Positions 33,792 to 42,233 of a stretch of 44,891 nt of DNA are shown piece by piece; the stretch's first letter is position 1; every line of letters begins with the position of its first letter. Under the pieces are notes generated by a model that worked only from the letters and a program-made list of their open reading frames with translations, did no database searches and was not told where the DNA came from. The stretch spans positions 1 to 44,891 of the forward strand of contig JADZED010000002.1 of NCBI GenBank assembly GCA_020850715.1, read 5' to 3'. Position numbers and translations under genes: made by a program. This DNA comes from Acidobacteriota bacterium (GTDB taxonomy: Bacteria > Acidobacteriota > Vicinamibacteria > Vicinamibacterales > CAVVIG01).

Positions 33792-36269
33792 TCAATAGCT
33801 GGGGCTGAACGACAGCCTCACCGTCGTCCCCTCGCGAGACCTGGCGAGTTCGATGCGCGCCATCGTGACGTTCGGCGTGTGAATCGAGAACCCGATGCCG
33901 TGCGTCGTCTCGAGCCCGTGCAGGCTCAGGTCCGCGCGGCGGCCCGCCACCTTGCCGGCTTCGATGAAAGCGGCCATGTCGACAAGCGGTCCCGCCGTCC
34001 AGCGGTATTCCGCACTGAAGAGAAGGCGATGGCGATCGCGGAATCGCCAGGCGGGATAGCCGCGCAGTGCGTGGCTGCCGCCGAGTGCCGGCATCATGAA
34101 GTACGGCACCGAGCCGCCAGGCGCCGACTGCGTCGTCGACGCGAGCGCGCGCAGCGCGATCACCCAGTGCTCGCGCAGGATCGGCACGAACCGCTGGACT
34201 TCCCCGTCGATCCGGCGGAAGCTGCCGTGCCCTGCACCCGTGTCCCGGTAATCGGACCACTCCAGCCGATAGAAGCCTCCGCTGCGCGGGTAGCCCCGCG
34301 ACCGCCTCGAATCGAATTCGGCGAAGACCGAGCTCCGCAGGTAGGTCGGGCGCAGCGCGGCGCCGGCCGGCATCTCGCCGGACGGTCTCCCGGCATCCGC
34401 CCGAAGCTGCCCGATGCTGCCGCCGACGGCCACGAAGGCGGCGGCCTGCACGCGCGCCGACGCACCCGCCTCGAACTCGCGATAGCGGAGCTGCGCGCGA
34501 TCGCGCCGGGGGGAATCCGCGCCGATGCCGAAGAACGGCAGGCCCGGCGCGTCGAGCCAGCGGGTCTGAAGATCGACCTGGGCGCGCCCGCCCGCGAGAA
34601 GCGGCAGGCCGAGCGTCGCCCCGGCCGCCTTGACGTTCCGGACGGAAAGCGCCGCGTGCGCTTCGAACCTGCCGGTGTCGCCGTAGCGCGTGCGATAGCC
34701 GGGGCCGGCGGCCAGGCCGCCGCCCTCGACGATGCCGCCGACGAACGGGAAGACGGGACCTTTCACGAAGAGCAGCCGATCGGCCAGCTCGAGCTTCCGC
34801 TCCAGCGGATCCGGCTCCCAGGGATGGAGGCGCGCCGCCTTCTCGGCCCGTTCGGCCGCCATCCGCGCCGCGCGCGTCTCCTGCGCCGAGGCCGGCGAAG
34901 CGGCCGCCAGGAGGACGAGGCCGGCGGCAGCGGCGGCGATGCCGTGCCGGGCGGGCGCGCGCACGCGCCCGCGAGGCCGCAGGATCATCGCGGCCACGCC
35001 GAGCCAGGCCAGCGTGAGCAGCATGTTGCCGAACGCGAACTGCTCGACCGTCAGATGGAAGATGCCGGTGCCGGCGAAGACCACGGCGGCCGACAGAACG
35101 TCGCCCACCCGCACGAAGAAGGTATCGATCGCCTGCTTCGCCTTGTACTTCTCCTCGCGCGACGTGTCGAGCCAGAGGAGCTGGCGCGCGGTGTTCATGA
35201 TCGAATAGTCGGTCGCGTTCTCGGCCGTCTTGATCCACCGCACCACCGCGAAGCCGGCCCCGGCGCCGACGATGGCGTAGCCCGCCAGCGCGATTGCCGG
35301 GAGCACGAGCAGCGCGCCGGCGAGACCCGCGTGCTTGACGAGGCGGGACGCGATGAACGCCTGCAGCAGGAACGCCGCGACGTTGACCCAGAACTGGTAG
35401 TCGCCGCTGAAGGCGCCGATGAACGCCTGCCGGTCGAAGGCCGGATCGGCCGCCGCGAGCTGGGCCGCGTGCGCGCTCAGCAGCCGCGCGACGAGATACT
35501 CTCCGGTGGTGTTCACCACGTTGAGCAGCACGACGAGCCCGGCGACGAGCGTCAGGTACCGGCTGCCGGCCACGAGACGGAAACCGCCGCCGGCCGCCAG
35601 CGGCGCAGCCGCGGTGCGGCGGCGGCGCTCCTCGCGCGCGTCGATCCAGAGATACAGCGCGGCGCTCGCTGCCAGCAGGGCGGCCGACACCTGCAGGATC
35701 GCCTGCGGCGGCGCGCCGGCGCGGAACAGCGCCGCGGCGATCTTGGAGCCGAGCGGCGCGCCTGCCGTCATGCCGATCACGATGACGGGGAAGAGCCGGT
35801 CGCCCGCTTCCTTGCCGTAGAGATCGTTGGCGAACGACCAGAACTGCGCGATCAGAGAAATGTTGAAGATGCCGACCCAGACGAAGAACGCGACGCCGAC
35901 CAGCGGCGCGCGTGCGGCGACGGCCGCCGCGAACAGCTCGATGCAAGCGACGAAGAAGGCGGTGACGCTCACCAGGAGCTTCACACGATCGACGCGCGAC
36001 GCAATCCAGCCGTACAGAGGGACGAAGCCCATGAGCAGCAGCGCCTGTCCGGCCGCTGCGTAGGATCGGACTTCGGCCCCGCCGCCGAGCAGGATGAGCG
36101 GCTCGCGAACCGTCTTGATCACCGAATAGCAGACGAGCAGCAGGAAGACGTTCAGGAGCATCAGTAGCGCCGTGGTCCCCTCGCCGGCGCGGACGTCGGT
36201 GAAGGGCGACAGCGCGCGCTCGAGTCGGGACTCTGCGGCCGGGGCGACGGTTCGTGCAGCCTGGGGCAT
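33792..36269 (-). CDS. Fusion of NTT-type nucleotide carrier with Omp85/BamA-like barrel
   Basis: A single uninterrupted 825-residue frame. Residues 1-430 are a 12-helix carrier of the ATP/ADP-translocase (Npt/NTT, TlcA-like) type, with YSVIKTVREPLILLGG, FNISLIAQFWSFANDLY and KTAENATDYSIMNTARQLLW. At 428 a Met begins what looks like a normal signal peptide (RPRGRVRAPARHG, hydrophobic AAAAAGLVLLAAA, SPASAQ). From about 465 a beta-barrel of the Omp85 surface-antigen type follows, with no POTRA domains but with the conserved loop-6 motif GGSHALRGY. One domain belongs in the inner membrane, the other in the outer. Cleavage at SPASAQ could release the barrel; separate internal translation from 34988 lacks a ribosome-binding site. 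AGAGGAG precedes the main start. Confidence 0.75.
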   Translation of the reverse strand: MPQAARTVAPAAESRLERALSPFTDVRAGEGTTALLMLLNVFLLLVCYSVIKTVREPLILLGGGAEVRSYAAAGQALLLMGFVPLYGWIASRVDRVKLLVSVTAFFVACIELFAAAVAARAPLVGVAFFVWVGIFNISLIAQFWSFANDLYGKEAGDRLFPVIVIGMTAGAPLGSKIAAALFRAGAPPQAILQVSAALLAASAALYLWIDAREERRRRTAAAPLAAGGGFRLVAGSRYLTLVAGLVVLLNVVNTTGEYLVARLLSAHAAQLAAADPAFDRQAFIGAFSGDYQFWVNVAAFLLQAFIASRLVKHAGLAGALLVLPAIALAGYAIVGAGAGFAVVRWIKTAENATDYSIMNTARQLLWLDTSREEKYKAKQAIDTFFVRVGDVLSAAVVFAGTGIFHLTVEQFAFGNMLLTLAWLGVAAMILRPRGRVRAPARHGIAAAAAGLVLLAAASPASAQETRAARMAAERAEKAARLHPWEPDPLERKLELADRLLFVKGPVFPFVGGIVEGGGLAAGPGYRTRYGDTGRFEAHAALSVRNVKAAGATLGLPLLAGGRAQVDLQTRWLDAPGLPFFGIGADSPRRDRAQLRYREFEAGASARVQAAAFVAVGGSIGQLRADAGRPSGEMPAGAALRPTYLRSSVFAEFDSRRSRGYPRSGGFYRLEWSDYRDTGAGHGSFRRIDGEVQRFVPILREHWVIALRALASTTQSAPGGSVPYFMMPALGGSHALRGYPAWRFRDRHRLLFSAEYRWTAGPLVDMAAFIEAGKVAGRRADLSLHGLETTHGIGFSIHTPNVTMARIELARSREGTTVRLSFSPSY

Positions 36270-36305
36270 GTCGGTCTCCTCTGCGGATGGCTGCTTCTCT
36301 ACGCG

Positions 36306-38315
36306 TCAGGCGGTGGCCAATCCCGCAGATCGGCCCGCTTCGACCAGCGCCGGCCTGAGGCGGCGGCGCACCGCCGGCGGCAGCACGCCGTCCAGGTACT
36401 CGAGCGCGGTGCCGCGCAGCCGCCGATCGCGGCTCTGCAGTCCGCGGAAGGCGATCTGCAGCGGCTCGCGCGGCAGCACCAGCGAAAGAAGAGTAAAGAC
36501 GTGGGCGAGCCAGCGTTCGCCGCCGCCGATTTCCCTGAGCACGATCGTCTCGAGACGCGCTGCATCGATGGCCACGCCGGGGTTCTTCTCCAGAATGGCC
36601 ACCAGCGATCGCCCCGCCTGGACGCGGACCGCGAACGACCGATCGTCGAGCGCCAGCATGAGCCCGTCGGCGGCGCGCTGCGAGACGCACACCGTGAAGG
36701 CGCGCACGAGGCCGAGGCGCACGGCGTCGCTCTGATTCGGATCGACCAAGGCGTCGATCATTTCGCCCACCCGCTCCTCGGCGACCTTCCGCAGTGCGAA
36801 GAGCGCGTAAGCGGCCGCGGCGTCGCTGCCGAGCAGGGCGATGGCGTGCCACACGAGCGGGCCTGCCATGGCGCGGCGGCGCGACAGCACCCGCACGATC
36901 TGGTCGCGATCCCCCGAACGGAGCGCCGCGATATCGCGAAGGATCGGATCGGCCGGCGCCTGCGACTCGAGCGAGAGCGCGAACGTGCCCGGTGCCTGTC
37001 GCCGCCGGAGGCTCGAGAGCACGCTGGCCATGCCGGTCTCCCTGGTCACCGCAAGCTCGACCGCGCCGGCCTGATGGACCAGGCTGTTCTCGAGCGACCG
37101 GACGTACCAGCGATTGAGCTGGCCGGCGGCGAGGATCGCTCCTGCCGACGCCGCCATCGCGGCGCACAGGATGGCCGGCGTCTGGGCGACGGCCGGAAGG
37201 CATACCGCCGCGAGCCGCACGAGCGCGCCGCCGACAGCGTCGCCAACCCGATCGACGCCGACGTCGATGACCGACTTGGCCGCGCGCTTCTCGGCGGGCG
37301 GCAGCGGCGTATAGAACAGTTCGTAGCCGGCGCGGAACCACGACGCGCGGAGCACCGATTCGCCGGCGCGGGCGACGGCCAGGCTTCCAAAGCCGGGCGC
37401 GACCAGGCTGACCGCACTGCCCGCGAGCAGGGCGATCGACGGCGTGCTCGCGTTGAGCCCGAGTCCCAGGCGCGCGAGCATCGCGCGGCTGCCCGCGATC
37501 TGCAGCACGAAGGCGACGAGGCCGGTCGCGGCGTAATACAGGGCGAAGAACCGGAGCAGGCCGTCGCCGCGGCCGACGGCGGCGACGGCGCCCGCCTTGA
37601 ACAGGTATTCCAGCATCGCGGCGCCCGTCGTCCCGAACAGGACGAGCGCCATCAGGTGGCGCAGGTGCGGCGCCGCCGCCACGCCGCGCAGCGCGGATGG
37701 CAGCGGCGCCAGACCCGCGGGGGGAGCCGCGTCGCGCCCGAGGCGGCTGTTCGGCTCGCCGTCGGCCGCCAGGACGCGCACGAGCCGCGCCGTCGCGAAC
37801 TGCAGCCCGGCCAGCACGATCAGCATCGCCGGGACGCCGGCGAGCGCCGCGATCCGCTCGGCCAGCACGGCGCCGGTCAACCCGCCGAGCGTTCCGGCGC
37901 CGGCGATCTGCCCGAACCGCCGTCTCGCCGAGCGCGGATCGAAGCGATCGCTCGCGATCAGCCAGAAGCCCGACGCGAGCAGCGGTCCGGCACCCGAGAC
38001 GTGCAGATAGACGATCACGGCGGTTGCACTGGGCGCCCGCACTCGGAGCAGCCACTCGAAAAGGAAGAGCAGGCCGCTGCCCACGAAGGCCGCGGGAACC
38101 AGCACGGCAGGCGCAAGGCGCGCGGCCCATCGTGCGTGCAGGCCCACGAGCAGGATCGAGCAGAGCGACGTCACGATGAACATCAGGGGCAGCGCCCCGG
38201 CATCGAGCGAGGTGAGAAACAGGGCATCGCGGGTGGCCTTGCCGCCCACGAATTCGGCGGTCACCCCGGCCGCGCACAGCATCGCGACGGTTACGGTGCG
38301 CGACGTCTTCGGCAT
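36306..38315 (-). CDS. MFS/NTT-like membrane carrier with C-terminal HEAT repeats
   Basis: A 669-residue protein. Residues 1-410 hold about 12 hydrophobic helices in an arrangement like nucleotide-translocase carriers (ATRDALFLTSLDAGALPLMF, LFYTPLPPAEKRAAKSVIDV). Residues about 430-660 are soluble helical pairs of HEAT type (VWHAIALLGSDAAAAYALFA, ADGLMLALDDRSFAVRVQAG, QIAFRGLQSRDRRLRGTALE). Carriers of this kind with HEAT tails are known in several bacterial phyla with unproved substrates. AAAGGG precedes the ATG. It is the first gene of a five-gene minus-strand group; the next gene begins 36 nt later. It is divergent from the Ser/Thr kinase at 38384 with a 68-bp gap. Confidence 0.75.
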   Translation of the reverse strand: MPKTSRTVTVAMLCAAGVTAEFVGGKATRDALFLTSLDAGALPLMFIVTSLCSILLVGLHARWAARLAPAVLVPAAFVGSGLLFLFEWLLRVRAPSATAVIVYLHVSGAGPLLASGFWLIASDRFDPRSARRRFGQIAGAGTLGGLTGAVLAERIAALAGVPAMLIVLAGLQFATARLVRVLAADGEPNSRLGRDAAPPAGLAPLPSALRGVAAAPHLRHLMALVLFGTTGAAMLEYLFKAGAVAAVGRGDGLLRFFALYYAATGLVAFVLQIAGSRAMLARLGLGLNASTPSIALLAGSAVSLVAPGFGSLAVARAGESVLRASWFRAGYELFYTPLPPAEKRAAKSVIDVGVDRVGDAVGGALVRLAAVCLPAVAQTPAILCAAMAASAGAILAAGQLNRWYVRSLENSLVHQAGAVELAVTRETGMASVLSSLRRRQAPGTFALSLESQAPADPILRDIAALRSGDRDQIVRVLSRRRAMAGPLVWHAIALLGSDAAAAYALFALRKVAEERVGEMIDALVDPNQSDAVRLGLVRAFTVCVSQRAADGLMLALDDRSFAVRVQAGRSLVAILEKNPGVAIDAARLETIVLREIGGGERWLAHVFTLLSLVLPREPLQIAFRGLQSRDRRLRGTALEYLDGVLPPAVRRRLRPALVEAGRSAGLATA

Positions 38316-38360
38316 CCCGGCCCTTTACGCGCCGGGCGGCCCGAAACCCCGCAGGTCCGG

Positions 38361-38366
38361 TAGAAT
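38361..38366 (+). promoter_or_regulatory. Candidate -10 element of the kinase gene
   Basis: TAGAAT lies 17 bp before the ATG at 38384 in the 68-bp divergent gap; no convincing -35 is seen. Confidence 0.3.
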
Positions 38367-38383
38367 CGCCACGGCCGTCTTCC

Positions 38384-41338
38384 ATGCCGTCGCTCCATCT
38401 CCGGGCCAAGGACGTCTTCTTGTCGGCCGTGGCGCGGCCGCCGGCCCAACGCGCCGCCTTCGTCGCCGCGGCCTGCGGCACCGATGCGGAACTGCTCCGC
38501 GAGGTCCGATCGCTCCTGGCGTTTCATCAGGACGGGCCGTCCGGCACGCCCGCCACCCCGGCGAGCGCCGCATCGTCGATCCCGGGCACCCCGGCGGGCA
38601 GCGCTCCGAGCGGCACGTTCGCGCCGGGCGAGGTGTTCGCGGAGCGCTACCGGATGGTTTCGCGCATTGGCCGCGGCGGCATGGGCGATGTCTGGGGCGC
38701 CGACGATCTGGTGCTCGAGACGCCGGTCGCGCTCAAGCTGATCGACGCCGGCAGCGGCGGGCGGGAGCGGATCCTCAACGAAGTCCGGCTCGCCCGCCAG
38801 ATCACGCACCCGGCGGTCTGCCGCGTGTTCGACGTGGGCGAGGCCGGCGGCCGGATCTTCTATTCGATGGAGCTGGTGCGCGGCGAGGACCTGGCGGCGC
38901 TGCTGCGCCGGGTGGGGCGGCTTCCTTCCGAGAAGGTCGTCGACATCGCCCGGCAGCTGTGCGCGGGGCTCGCCGCGGCGCACGCGCAAGGAGTGCTGCA
39001 CCGCGATCTGAAGCCGGCGAACGTCCTCATCGACGACGACGGCTATGTGCGGATCACCGATTTCGGGATCGCGATTCCGCGGACCGACGCCGACCGCCAC
39101 CGCCTGACGGGGACGCCGGGCTACATGGCGCCCGAGCAGCGGATGGTCGGCACGGCGCTGACCGAGCGCACCGACGTGTATGCCCTGGCGCTCGTGCTCT
39201 ACGAGATGCTCGCCGGCCGCTACGCGTTCAGCGGATCGGAGGAGGGCGGCATGCCGCCGCCGCCGTCGGCGATCGTGCCGGGAGTGGACCCGCAGCTCGA
39301 GCGCGTGGTGATGCAGGCGCTGTCGCCGGATCCGGCGCAGCGGCCCTCGTCGGCGCGTGCCCTCGCCGCGCTGCTGCCGGATCCGGGACTGCTGCGCGGC
39401 ACCCGGGCCGGCGCACCCTGCGATCCGGCGCGGCGGACGAACCGGTGGCTGGCCGGCGCCGCCATCGCCGCCGCGGTCGGCGTGCTCGCGGCCGCCGCAT
39501 CGTTTTTCGCGCCGCGCACGAGGGCGACGCTCGACGAGCGCGACACGATCGTGCTCGCGGAGTTCGAGAACACCACCGGCGAACAAGTGTTCGACGGGGC
39601 GCTCGCGGTGGCGCTCGCGGTGGCGGTGGAGCAGTCGCCCTTCCTGAGGGTGTTTCCTGACGCATCGGTGCGCGAGACGCTCCAGCTCATGGCGCGATCG
39701 GCCGACGAGCGCGTCACGCCGGCGATCGCGCGCGAGATCGCCAGGCGCCGGCAGTTGAAGGCGCTGCTCGCCGGGTCGATCGCGAGCCTCGGCCGCCATT
39801 ACGTGATCGCGCTCGAAGCAATCAATGCCGAGAGCGGCGACGTGATGGCGCGCGAGCAGGTCGAGGCGGCCAGCAAGGAGGAGGTGCTGACGGCGCTCGG
39901 GGGCGCGACCTCGCGGCTCCGCGAGAAGCTCGGCGAATCGCTGGCCTCCATTCAACGGTTCGACGTTCCGCTGCCGAAGGCGACGACCTCGTCGCTCGAG
40001 GCCCTGCACGCGTATGCGCTCGGCCTGCCCGAGGGGCGCGAGGTGCCGGTGCTCGAGGCGATCCCGCACCTCGAGCGGGCGGTGGAGCTCGATCCCGGGT
40101 TCGCCATGGCGTACGCGCAGTTGTCGTCGGTGTACGCCAACAGCGGGCAGACCGAACTGGCGCCTGCCTACGCGCGGCGGGCGTTCGAGCTGCGCGGCGG
40201 GGTCAGCGAGCGGGAGCGCTTCTTCATCTCGTGGCGCTACTACCGCGACGCCGTGCAGGATTGGGAACGGGCGATGGGGATTGCGCAGTCGTGGAGCGCG
40301 GCCTATCCGCGCGAGGCGTTCGCGTTCAACTCGCTGGGCAGCGCGGCCATCCGCCTCGGGCGGTTCGAGGACGCCGTCGACGCCTATCGCGAAGCGATCC
40401 GCCTCGATCCGCACTTCGGCCCCGCGTACGGCAACCTGGCGGCGGCGCTGCTCGGCGTCGGCTCGTACGACGAGGCGCGCGCGGTGATCCGCGACACCGG
40501 CGCCCGGAAGATCGATCTGCCGTACCGTCTCTCCTATCTGACCGCTTTCCTGCAGCACGATGCCGGCACGATGGCGCGCGATCTGGCGGCATCGGCGGGC
40601 GGCGAAGAGGCGAACGCCGCTTACGGGTGGCAGGCGCACACGGCGGCGAATGCCGGGAGGGTGGCGGAGGCGCACGCGCTCTTCCGCCGCGGCATCCAGC
40701 TATCGCTCGATCGGGATTTGCGGGAGCCTGCCGCCTCGCTCTCGCTCGAAGACGCCGAGATGCACGCGGTCGTCGGCCAGTGCGCGGCGGCGCGCGAGGA
40801 GGCGGCGGCGGGGCTCGATCTGTTGCGCTCGAATCGGGTGCTCGAGCGCGGCAGCCGGGTGCTCGCGCTCTGCGGCGATCCGGCCGGCGCCGAGCGCCTG
40901 GCAGGTGAACTGGCCGCCCGTCTTCCAGAAGCGACGCTGATCGCCCGCGTCGCGCTGCCGGTCACCGCCGCGGCGGTTGCGCTCGAGCGCGGCGATCCGG
41001 CCAGGGCGATCGAGCTGCTCGAGCCGGCACGCGCCTACGATCGCGCCCCGTCGGGCGAGTTCTGGGCGCACTACCTGCGCGGGCGCGCGCACCTGCGGCT
41101 GAACGACGGCCGCGCCGCGGCGGCCGATTTCGACCGGATCGCGGCGCACCAGGGGGAAGTGCCTGGCGCCGTGCTGTATCCGCTCGGATATCTCGGGGCC
41201 GCTCGGGCGGCGGCGCTGGATGGCGACGTCGACGCGGCACGCCGGTCGTACGAGACATTCTTCGCCCTCTGGCAGGATGCCGACCCCGATCTGCCGCCGC
41301 TCGGCGAGGCGCGGCTGGAGCGCTCGCGGCTGCCATGA
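38384..41338 (+). CDS. Membrane Ser/Thr protein kinase with TPR domain
   Basis: A 984-residue PknB-type kinase. A short N-terminal segment (1-50, ending LLREVRSLLAFHQ) typical of acidobacterial kinases precedes the kinase domain (about 88-335): glycine loop IGRGGMGDVW (95-104), Lys118, HRDLKPAN with Asp208, DFG at 226-228 and APE at 249-251. A membrane helix (about 355-377) separates it from a periplasmic part (380-984) with TPR-like repeats (LDPGFAMAYAQLSSVYANSG; DAYREAIRLDPHFGPAYGNL). It would sense something outside and phosphorylate cytoplasmic targets. All catalytic residues are present. An ECF-like sigma factor follows 25 nt downstream, the usual partner of such kinases. Confidence 0.9.
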   Translation: MPSLHLRAKDVFLSAVARPPAQRAAFVAAACGTDAELLREVRSLLAFHQDGPSGTPATPASAASSIPGTPAGSAPSGTFAPGEVFAERYRMVSRIGRGGMGDVWGADDLVLETPVALKLIDAGSGGRERILNEVRLARQITHPAVCRVFDVGEAGGRIFYSMELVRGEDLAALLRRVGRLPSEKVVDIARQLCAGLAAAHAQGVLHRDLKPANVLIDDDGYVRITDFGIAIPRTDADRHRLTGTPGYMAPEQRMVGTALTERTDVYALALVLYEMLAGRYAFSGSEEGGMPPPPSAIVPGVDPQLERVVMQALSPDPAQRPSSARALAALLPDPGLLRGTRAGAPCDPARRTNRWLAGAAIAAAVGVLAAAASFFAPRTRATLDERDTIVLAEFENTTGEQVFDGALAVALAVAVEQSPFLRVFPDASVRETLQLMARSADERVTPAIAREIARRRQLKALLAGSIASLGRHYVIALEAINAESGDVMAREQVEAASKEEVLTALGGATSRLREKLGESLASIQRFDVPLPKATTSSLEALHAYALGLPEGREVPVLEAIPHLERAVELDPGFAMAYAQLSSVYANSGQTELAPAYARRAFELRGGVSERERFFISWRYYRDAVQDWERAMGIAQSWSAAYPREAFAFNSLGSAAIRLGRFEDAVDAYREAIRLDPHFGPAYGNLAAALLGVGSYDEARAVIRDTGARKIDLPYRLSYLTAFLQHDAGTMARDLAASAGGEEANAAYGWQAHTAANAGRVAEAHALFRRGIQLSLDRDLREPAASLSLEDAEMHAVVGQCAAAREEAAAGLDLLRSNRVLERGSRVLALCGDPAGAERLAGELAARLPEATLIARVALPVTAAAVALERGDPARAIELLEPARAYDRAPSGEFWAHYLRGRAHLRLNDGRAAAADFDRIAAHQGEVPGAVLYPLGYLGAARAAALDGDVDAARRSYETFFALWQDADPDLPPLGEARLERSRLP

Positions 41339-41363
41339 ACGGCAGCACGGACCGGCGGTGCGG

Positions 41364-41927
41364 ATGAGGACCGGGCGGCCGGGCGGCCGCGACGATCTCT
41401 TCCCGCTCATCTACGGCGAGCTGCGCAAGGTCGCGGGCCGCTACCTGGGCCGGGAGCGGAAGAACCACACGCTGCAGCCGACCGCGCTCGTGCACGAAGC
41501 GTGGATCCGCCTGCAGAAGGATCGCGCGGTCGCCTGGCAGGGGCGGACGCACGGCCTGGCGCTCGGCGCGCAGGCGATGCGGCGGCTGCTCGTCGATCAC
41601 GGCCGCCATCAGAAGCGCGAGAAGCGCGGCGGCGGCGTCCGGCCGGTATCGCTCGACGAGATGGTCGAAGCCGGCGCGGCCGGCGCCGTGCCGATCGAAC
41701 ACCTGCTCGCGCTCGAGGCGGCGCTCACGCGGCTCGAAGCGATCGATCCACGGGCGGCGCAGGTGGTCGCGCTGCGCTTCTTCTCGGGCATGTCGAGTCC
41801 GGAGACTGCCGAGCACCTGCGGGTCTCGGTGCGCACGGTCGAGAGCGACTGGGCGCACGCACGCGCCTGGTTGAATCGGGAATTGTCGCAGGCTGGCGGG
41901 AGGCCAGAAGGCGGCAGCGGTGAATGA
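41364..41927 (+). CDS. ECF-like sigma factor (Sigma70_ECF, PF07638 type)
   Basis: A 187-residue sigma factor. FPLIYGELRKVAGRYLGRER with LQPTALVHEAWIRLQ is sigma region 2 of the PF07638-type group, and AALTRLEAIDPRAAQVVALR, SPETAEHLRVSVRTVESDWAHARAWLNREL is region 4 with the helix-turn-helix. Such factors in Acidobacteriota and Planctomycetes are usually encoded beside TPR-containing Ser/Thr kinases, most often before the kinase; here it follows. The start at 41364 places the conserved region near the N-terminus; the preceding frame is the end of the kinase gene. No anti-sigma factor is visible; kinase control is plausible but inferred. Confidence 0.85.
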   Translation: MRTGRPGGRDDLFPLIYGELRKVAGRYLGRERKNHTLQPTALVHEAWIRLQKDRAVAWQGRTHGLALGAQAMRRLLVDHGRHQKREKRGGGVRPVSLDEMVEAGAAGAVPIEHLLALEAALTRLEAIDPRAAQVVALRFFSGMSSPETAEHLRVSVRTVESDWAHARAWLNRELSQAGGRPEGGSGE

Positions 41928-42233
41928 AGGCCCCCCTTCGCCGCCCGCCGGACGGCCGCAGGCCCGGCCGCGGCGTCCGAGTCCCGGCACGCGGTTTCGA
42001 GCGGCACGGCTGCCGCACGCCGGTCGGCAGCGCGCCGACCGTCTCGACGGGATCGTCGTCCGAACTCCCGCAGCGTCTCGAGAAGCCCAGGCGCCCGTCC
42101 GACGTCCGGTCACGGATCGTCCGAGGCGCTCGATCGATGAGCCGATTGCCGCGCATGCCCGGCGCTCTGCGAGCGGCCGCGCCGAACACGGATTGCTTGA
42201 CACCCTGCGGATGCGGACCGATCATCGCGTTCC
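41928..42233. other. Gene-free stretch
   Basis: About 306 bases between the sigma factor and the amidase. Long open frames on both strands are composition artefacts without start signals or family resemblance. No hairpin or promoter was recognised with confidence. Confidence 0.35.

Noticed and set aside
33637..38481. 1614-residue minus-strand open frame
   Set aside because: It runs in another frame across three well-supported genes and is Arg/Ala-rich with no family features.
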